From positions 806,001 through 870,000 of the forward strand of contig NC_033556.1 in NCBI RefSeq assembly GCF_001680005.1: a DNA stretch of 64,000 bases, given 5' to 3'. Positions 59,825 through 64,000 of the stretch are shown here, in pieces. The notes beneath the pieces were generated by a model, which was not told the origin of the DNA, searched no databases, and worked only from the letters and a program-made list of their open reading frames with translations. The translations under genes and the position numbers were made by a program. Position 1 is the stretch's first letter; each line of letters starts with the position of its first letter. This DNA comes from Plasmodium coatneyi (lineage: Eukaryota; Apicomplexa; Aconoidasida; Haemosporida; Plasmodiidae).

Positions 59825-60900
59825 ATTGTTCCTGCACACTTATTCTATTATTAGTGTTATTACTAATATTATTATTTGAAAGACCTCATGTTCATAGAAC
59901 ATTGTTTTGTTCTGTTCTGCTGTTCTGCTCAAGGGAATGTACAATCTTCCGTCCACCCTTCCTCCCTTCCTATGTACATACTGCATTCTGTAAAGAAAAA
60001 AGAAAAAAGGGAGTTACCAATCCTTCTTTTTTTCTTCCTTTTTTTCTTCCTTTTTTTCTTCCTTTTTTTCTTTTCCAAGAAAAGATTACTTAACCTTCCT
60101 TCTCTTCGTTATACACTTGTATTCTTCCCAAAAAAAGAAGAAGAAGGAGAGAATAACCTACCTTCTTCTTTCCTTCTCTCCAATTTTTTTTTTTTTTTTT
60201 CTTTTCCTATTTCTTTAACAAAAAAAAAAAAAGGGAAAGAAGGAATTATGCACCTCTCCTTTTTTTTCCCACTTTTTTTTTTTTATATATTAATTCTATT
60301 CTTCTTCTCTTTTTGTTTTTTTTTTTCTTTCTTCTTCCAATGAAAAAGAGTTTTCTAATCTCTTTTTTTTTTCTTTTATATATTCTCTTCTCAAAAGAAG
60401 AAGAAGAAAAAGAAATGAAAATAAGCAAAAAAAGGAAATAAGAATGTATTTTCTTTTTTTTTTTTGTTTTTTTTTTTTTAGAAATTAAAAAAAAGTTTAT
60501 AAAAGGAAAGAAATGAAAGGAGATAGTGGGAACGGTAGGGTAGGTTCCTTATTTTTGGAGAATCTTTTCTTTTAAGAAAGTAAAAAAAAAAAAGCAAAAA
60601 AAAAACAAAGAAATATAAAAAAAAAAAAAAAAAAAAAGAACAAAGAGTATAATGATGATAAACATTCCTTTTTTTTTTTTTCTATAGATAACTTTTTCTT
60701 TGGAGGAAGGAAAAAAGCAAAGAAAGAAAGCAAAGGAAAGGAAGAAAACAAAGGAAAAAGTAAAAAAAAAAAGAAAGAGAACGAGACAGTAGAATGGTGG
60801 TAGGTTCCCATCCTTTTTATCTCTAAGGAAATGCAAGAGGTGCATAGGAAGGTCGTTTTTTTTTTTTGTTCCTTCACGCAACTCGCAGCGAGTTATTATT
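59825..60900. other. Upstream region of the last SICAvar
   Basis: No gene seen. 'cttccttttttt' runs and purine/pyrimidine switches like the other SICAvar upstream regions. No KIR 3' end follows here, unlike the three other SICAvars. Confidence 0.6.
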
Positions 60901-63900
60901 AGCATTTAATCCGACACACAGGAGTAGGTTGATATATCACTAGGCGTGCTTAATTCTTCCGAAAATGGTACATCATCATGGGCGCTAGTGGTACATTCTG
61001 AGGCCGCTTATTTCCTGCCTATTAGTCCGTACGCTTATGTATATATACTCCCCTGTGTTACCATGGCCCTGTTTTACCGTGCCTAGACTTTACTCTTACT
61101 CTCATATCCGCTACATTTTTCAGTTCACCTCTGTTCCACTCCATCGCTAGGTGAACAGTATAATATACATCACTGCCTAGCCCGTATAGGTCAACAAGAA
61201 GATATCGCATATGACCTGAACGTTCTGCGCACCCATCCGTTCAAATGACCACCATTCTGTGCCGCTCATGTTACTGTTTCTTCTTCGAATCTCCCAACCG
61301 GAAATATAAACTTATTCTCGTGGCCATGATATTGGGAATCGCTTCTGCCACATCAAATTCCTGAAGACGGATTCGCCATTTGGACGTTGCCTTCTGTCTA
61401 CACGGAGAGGGAGACCACACACACACAGCTGCGTCGTCGTACCACTTGTCCATTTACAAGTTAAGGGTTACCCTTTCCGTTTTTTTAACTCCCCTTTTTG
61501 GAATTATGGTGGGTACAAGCAGAGAGGCAATATGCATAGACTGCTGCCACGTGTATGTGTTGTGGGGGGTGCATCACATAGGTATGTTCCTAACCCCGCT
61601 CCGACACCGCATGTGTACCCTTTTGGGGAAATAACTCCACTGCCTCGCTTCTCCCATGGTAACCCCCTCCACAAACGGATACGAAACCATTCTTTTATAC
61701 GCCGCTATTTTGCGGGATCATCATTCGTTTAAAGATAATTGTTAAAAAAAAAAAAAAAAAACAAGGTCTTTGCTTCTCTCCACTTGTATGTGTCCATACA
61801 AAAGAAAAATGCTGGTGCTTCACAAACGTGCAGGTGTTCAAACCAAAAAAGACAAATAACTAATGGAACATATTATTGACGCGTGAGTCAGATTTTACAT
61901 ACAACTTTTGTTGTCCCCCCCCAGGTGGGACAAAACAAACACGCAGCACGCGGCTATAACATTCTTCACAAGCAAACGAAGTTGCTTAACCACACAAAGT
62001 TGCCCACTGTTAACAAACGTATGCAACTCCATTTGCTGCTTTTTCCCCAGGGACAGGCTCAAATAAAAACAAAAAAAGAAAAAAAAAACAGCAACTCCAA
62101 GCATATATGCGTTTCGACGTGTTAGTAAAAGTGCTGGTGGCTGTTGTGGATGTTTCGCGAGTAGCCATTTGGAATTTGCTGCACTCTGAAGGGAAAAAAG
62201 AAAAAAAGAAGAGGCATTTCAACCGACGTACATTTCGCGAATGAAATTAACTTGAACGCGTCAGTACGTCAATATAGGTCAGTTCGTCAGTGGTCAGTGC
62301 AATATCCCCGTCCATTATGTACAGCGCGATGCCGATCCGTTCGTGCTCACCTGTACGTAAGCGCCAAGGTCACATGGGGCATACCATATGCATTATAGGA
62401 ATATTTGTATGTACCATTTTCTACATAAGGGGGGAAGACTAAAAATTGCAAAATGGGCACATCAGGATGAGCGGTCTCTCTGTCTACACACCGATTGTAA
62501 GAAAAGCGGCGCTCTATAATTTTTCATAACTTTAAAAATTGAGAGGGAAAAAATTAACCACAGTGAACCATAGGGAAGCAAAATATAATAGAACTAACTT
62601 CGCTTCATATAACCTTTCCTTTGCGCATCACTCGCTTTGCACATGCCGAAGATTCAAAGAGGAACTCGATTGTTCACGGCTAAAAGGTTATCAGCCGCCT
62701 TCGCTCCATTTGCTCCGTAGTGAAAGCGGCAGTAATGGACAGTAATGGCGCCCTTCGCGTGAAGTTACTCCCGTTTGTCATAAATTGAAAAAGGCTTCAC
62801 GTACCTTCCACGAAAAAGTATAATCACAGCATACGTTATTCCTCTTTAAATTGTGTGAAAAGAAAAAAAGGACACCAGGGGGATGTGCCGTACTGGGGAA
62901 GAGGACGCAAAATATGTTCTCCTTTTGCCCACGGACAAGTTTAGTTTTTCCCGCACTTTAACTCTTTACATTCTCCCCCTACACCATTCCGTTTAAACAA
63001 ATACGAGATAATACTCATTGCGAACGGGCAGGTATGCATAATACACTTTTTCTGCGGGTCATCCAAGTCAAGACTTATATCCCTCCCCCCCGTTCGCCTG
63101 CTCTCGCACAATAGAAATTGTAATTGCCCCCAAATCGCGCAATAATGCGGACACAATTTTGCTTCCCCGCGCAGAGGAAATTAAAATAACCCAAAAAAGC
63201 GAATTTAACAAAATGTTCAGAAGAAAACGGGATAAAGAATGGTAATAGTTAATTATATAGGGGCGCCATAAGAACACACGTGAAGGAAAGGAAGTTTTCC
63301 CACTTTTGTCTTTTAAACAATGTATTCATATAATAAGACTTAAATGAGAATGCGAAAGAAAATTACGCCAAATGGGTGAAATAAAAAAAAAAAAAAAAAA
63401 AAGCTATTTTATGTAAATTTCCAACTAGCACGCATGCGGGTGAATTTTCCGTGCAAATGTGCTTTGCTTTTTTTGTATTTTAACTCCCCAAAAAAGGAAA
63501 ATGCAAACTTGTTATTAAAATAAATCTTTAAAAAGGTGATATAGTATTTGTAATGGTGAAGTGATAATCTTTTTGAAGAATAAAATTTTTTTTCTTTTTT
63601 TTTTTTATGTGCCATCCTGCTTTTTTCCTTTAGTTCCATTTCAGCCACTCCGGATTTTTAAGAGCGTTCGTAACGGATTTTACCCCCAACCCCTGTCATA
63701 TTAATTATGCAAATTGGTTGGTGACTACTTTGCAACTCTTCAGCCGCTTCACTTCGCTTTTATTTTTTTGTGGGGCGCTTGGGAAATTAATTCCAAGCGG
63801 TCGGCATTGCAACATATGCATATTTATACATATATATATTATACAGTTATGCATCCATTTACATGCTTCTTTATGTATGCAAGCCGTGTATACCACCAGT

Positions 63901-64000
63901 TCTGATTTTTGCTAAAACGTTAGGGTGGCGTTACAAGCTAAACCAGTTTGCCAAAAAAAAAAAAAAAAAAAAAGAGCTTTCTACTCGGCCTCGTAACAAT
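60901..64000. other. Non-repetitive DNA, no gene recognised
   Basis: The pyrimidine tracts, heptads and family repeats stop near 60.9 kb. Base composition becomes more even. The open frames seen are all under about 85 codons, overlap on both strands and lack family resemblance. It may be the flank of a chromosome-core gene lying beyond the right edge. Confidence 0.5.

Noticed and set aside
61260..61310. Possible tRNA from a 'ttcgaatct' box-B-like string
   Set aside because: No matching A box, acceptor stem or anticodon arm could be built around it.

Overview
The window reads as simian-malaria Plasmodium DNA, most likely P. knowlesi or its close relative P. coatneyi. Three things point there: SICAvar variant-antigen genes and KIR (knowlesi interspersed repeat, PIR superfamily) genes lie side by side; their long introns and spacers carry degenerate telomere-like heptads of the GGGTTTA/GGGTTCA type; and some KIR proteins carry a stretch that I recognise from memory as resembling the host surface protein CD99, a mimicry known from P. 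knowlesi. Two-exon to nine-exon gene structures with GT/AG introns and very long strand-biased pyrimidine tracts agree with this. No database search was run.

Layout. I reconstructed four complete SICAvar genes, all on the minus strand: 9712-2661 (7 exons), 28076-22314 (6), 41473-35485 (6) and 59824-51385 (9). I reconstructed five complete KIR genes: minus 13922-11063, 31187-29467 and 44359-42188; plus 17367-19626 and 48236-49669. The 3' part of a sixth KIR gene lies at 181-1060 on the plus strand. All exon joins were checked by hand for splice sites and reading phase, and each model keeps one open frame. The order is modular: a plus-strand KIR converges on the 3' end of a SICAvar, whose 5' end is followed by the 3' end of a minus-strand KIR. 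This block occurs about three and a half times, at 0-14 kb, 17-31 kb, 35-45 kb (plus-strand KIR missing) and 48-60 kb.

SICAvar genes encode large modular antigens carried to the infected red-cell surface: a short first exon, cysteine-rich exons, a Gly/Pro/Ser-rich exon ending in one membrane segment, and a cytoplasmic SICA_C exon ending in variable 18-residue repeats. KIR genes encode a tiny first exon, one or two PIR modules, a membrane segment and a basic Ser/Thr-rich tail. Both families are thought to mediate antigenic variation and host interaction.

The rest is non-coding: homopyrimidine/homopurine tracts, heptad arrays, an AT-rich spacer repeat, small hairpins and minisatellites. From about 60.9 kb to the end the sequence loses these features, looks like ordinary chromosomal DNA and shows no convincing gene.
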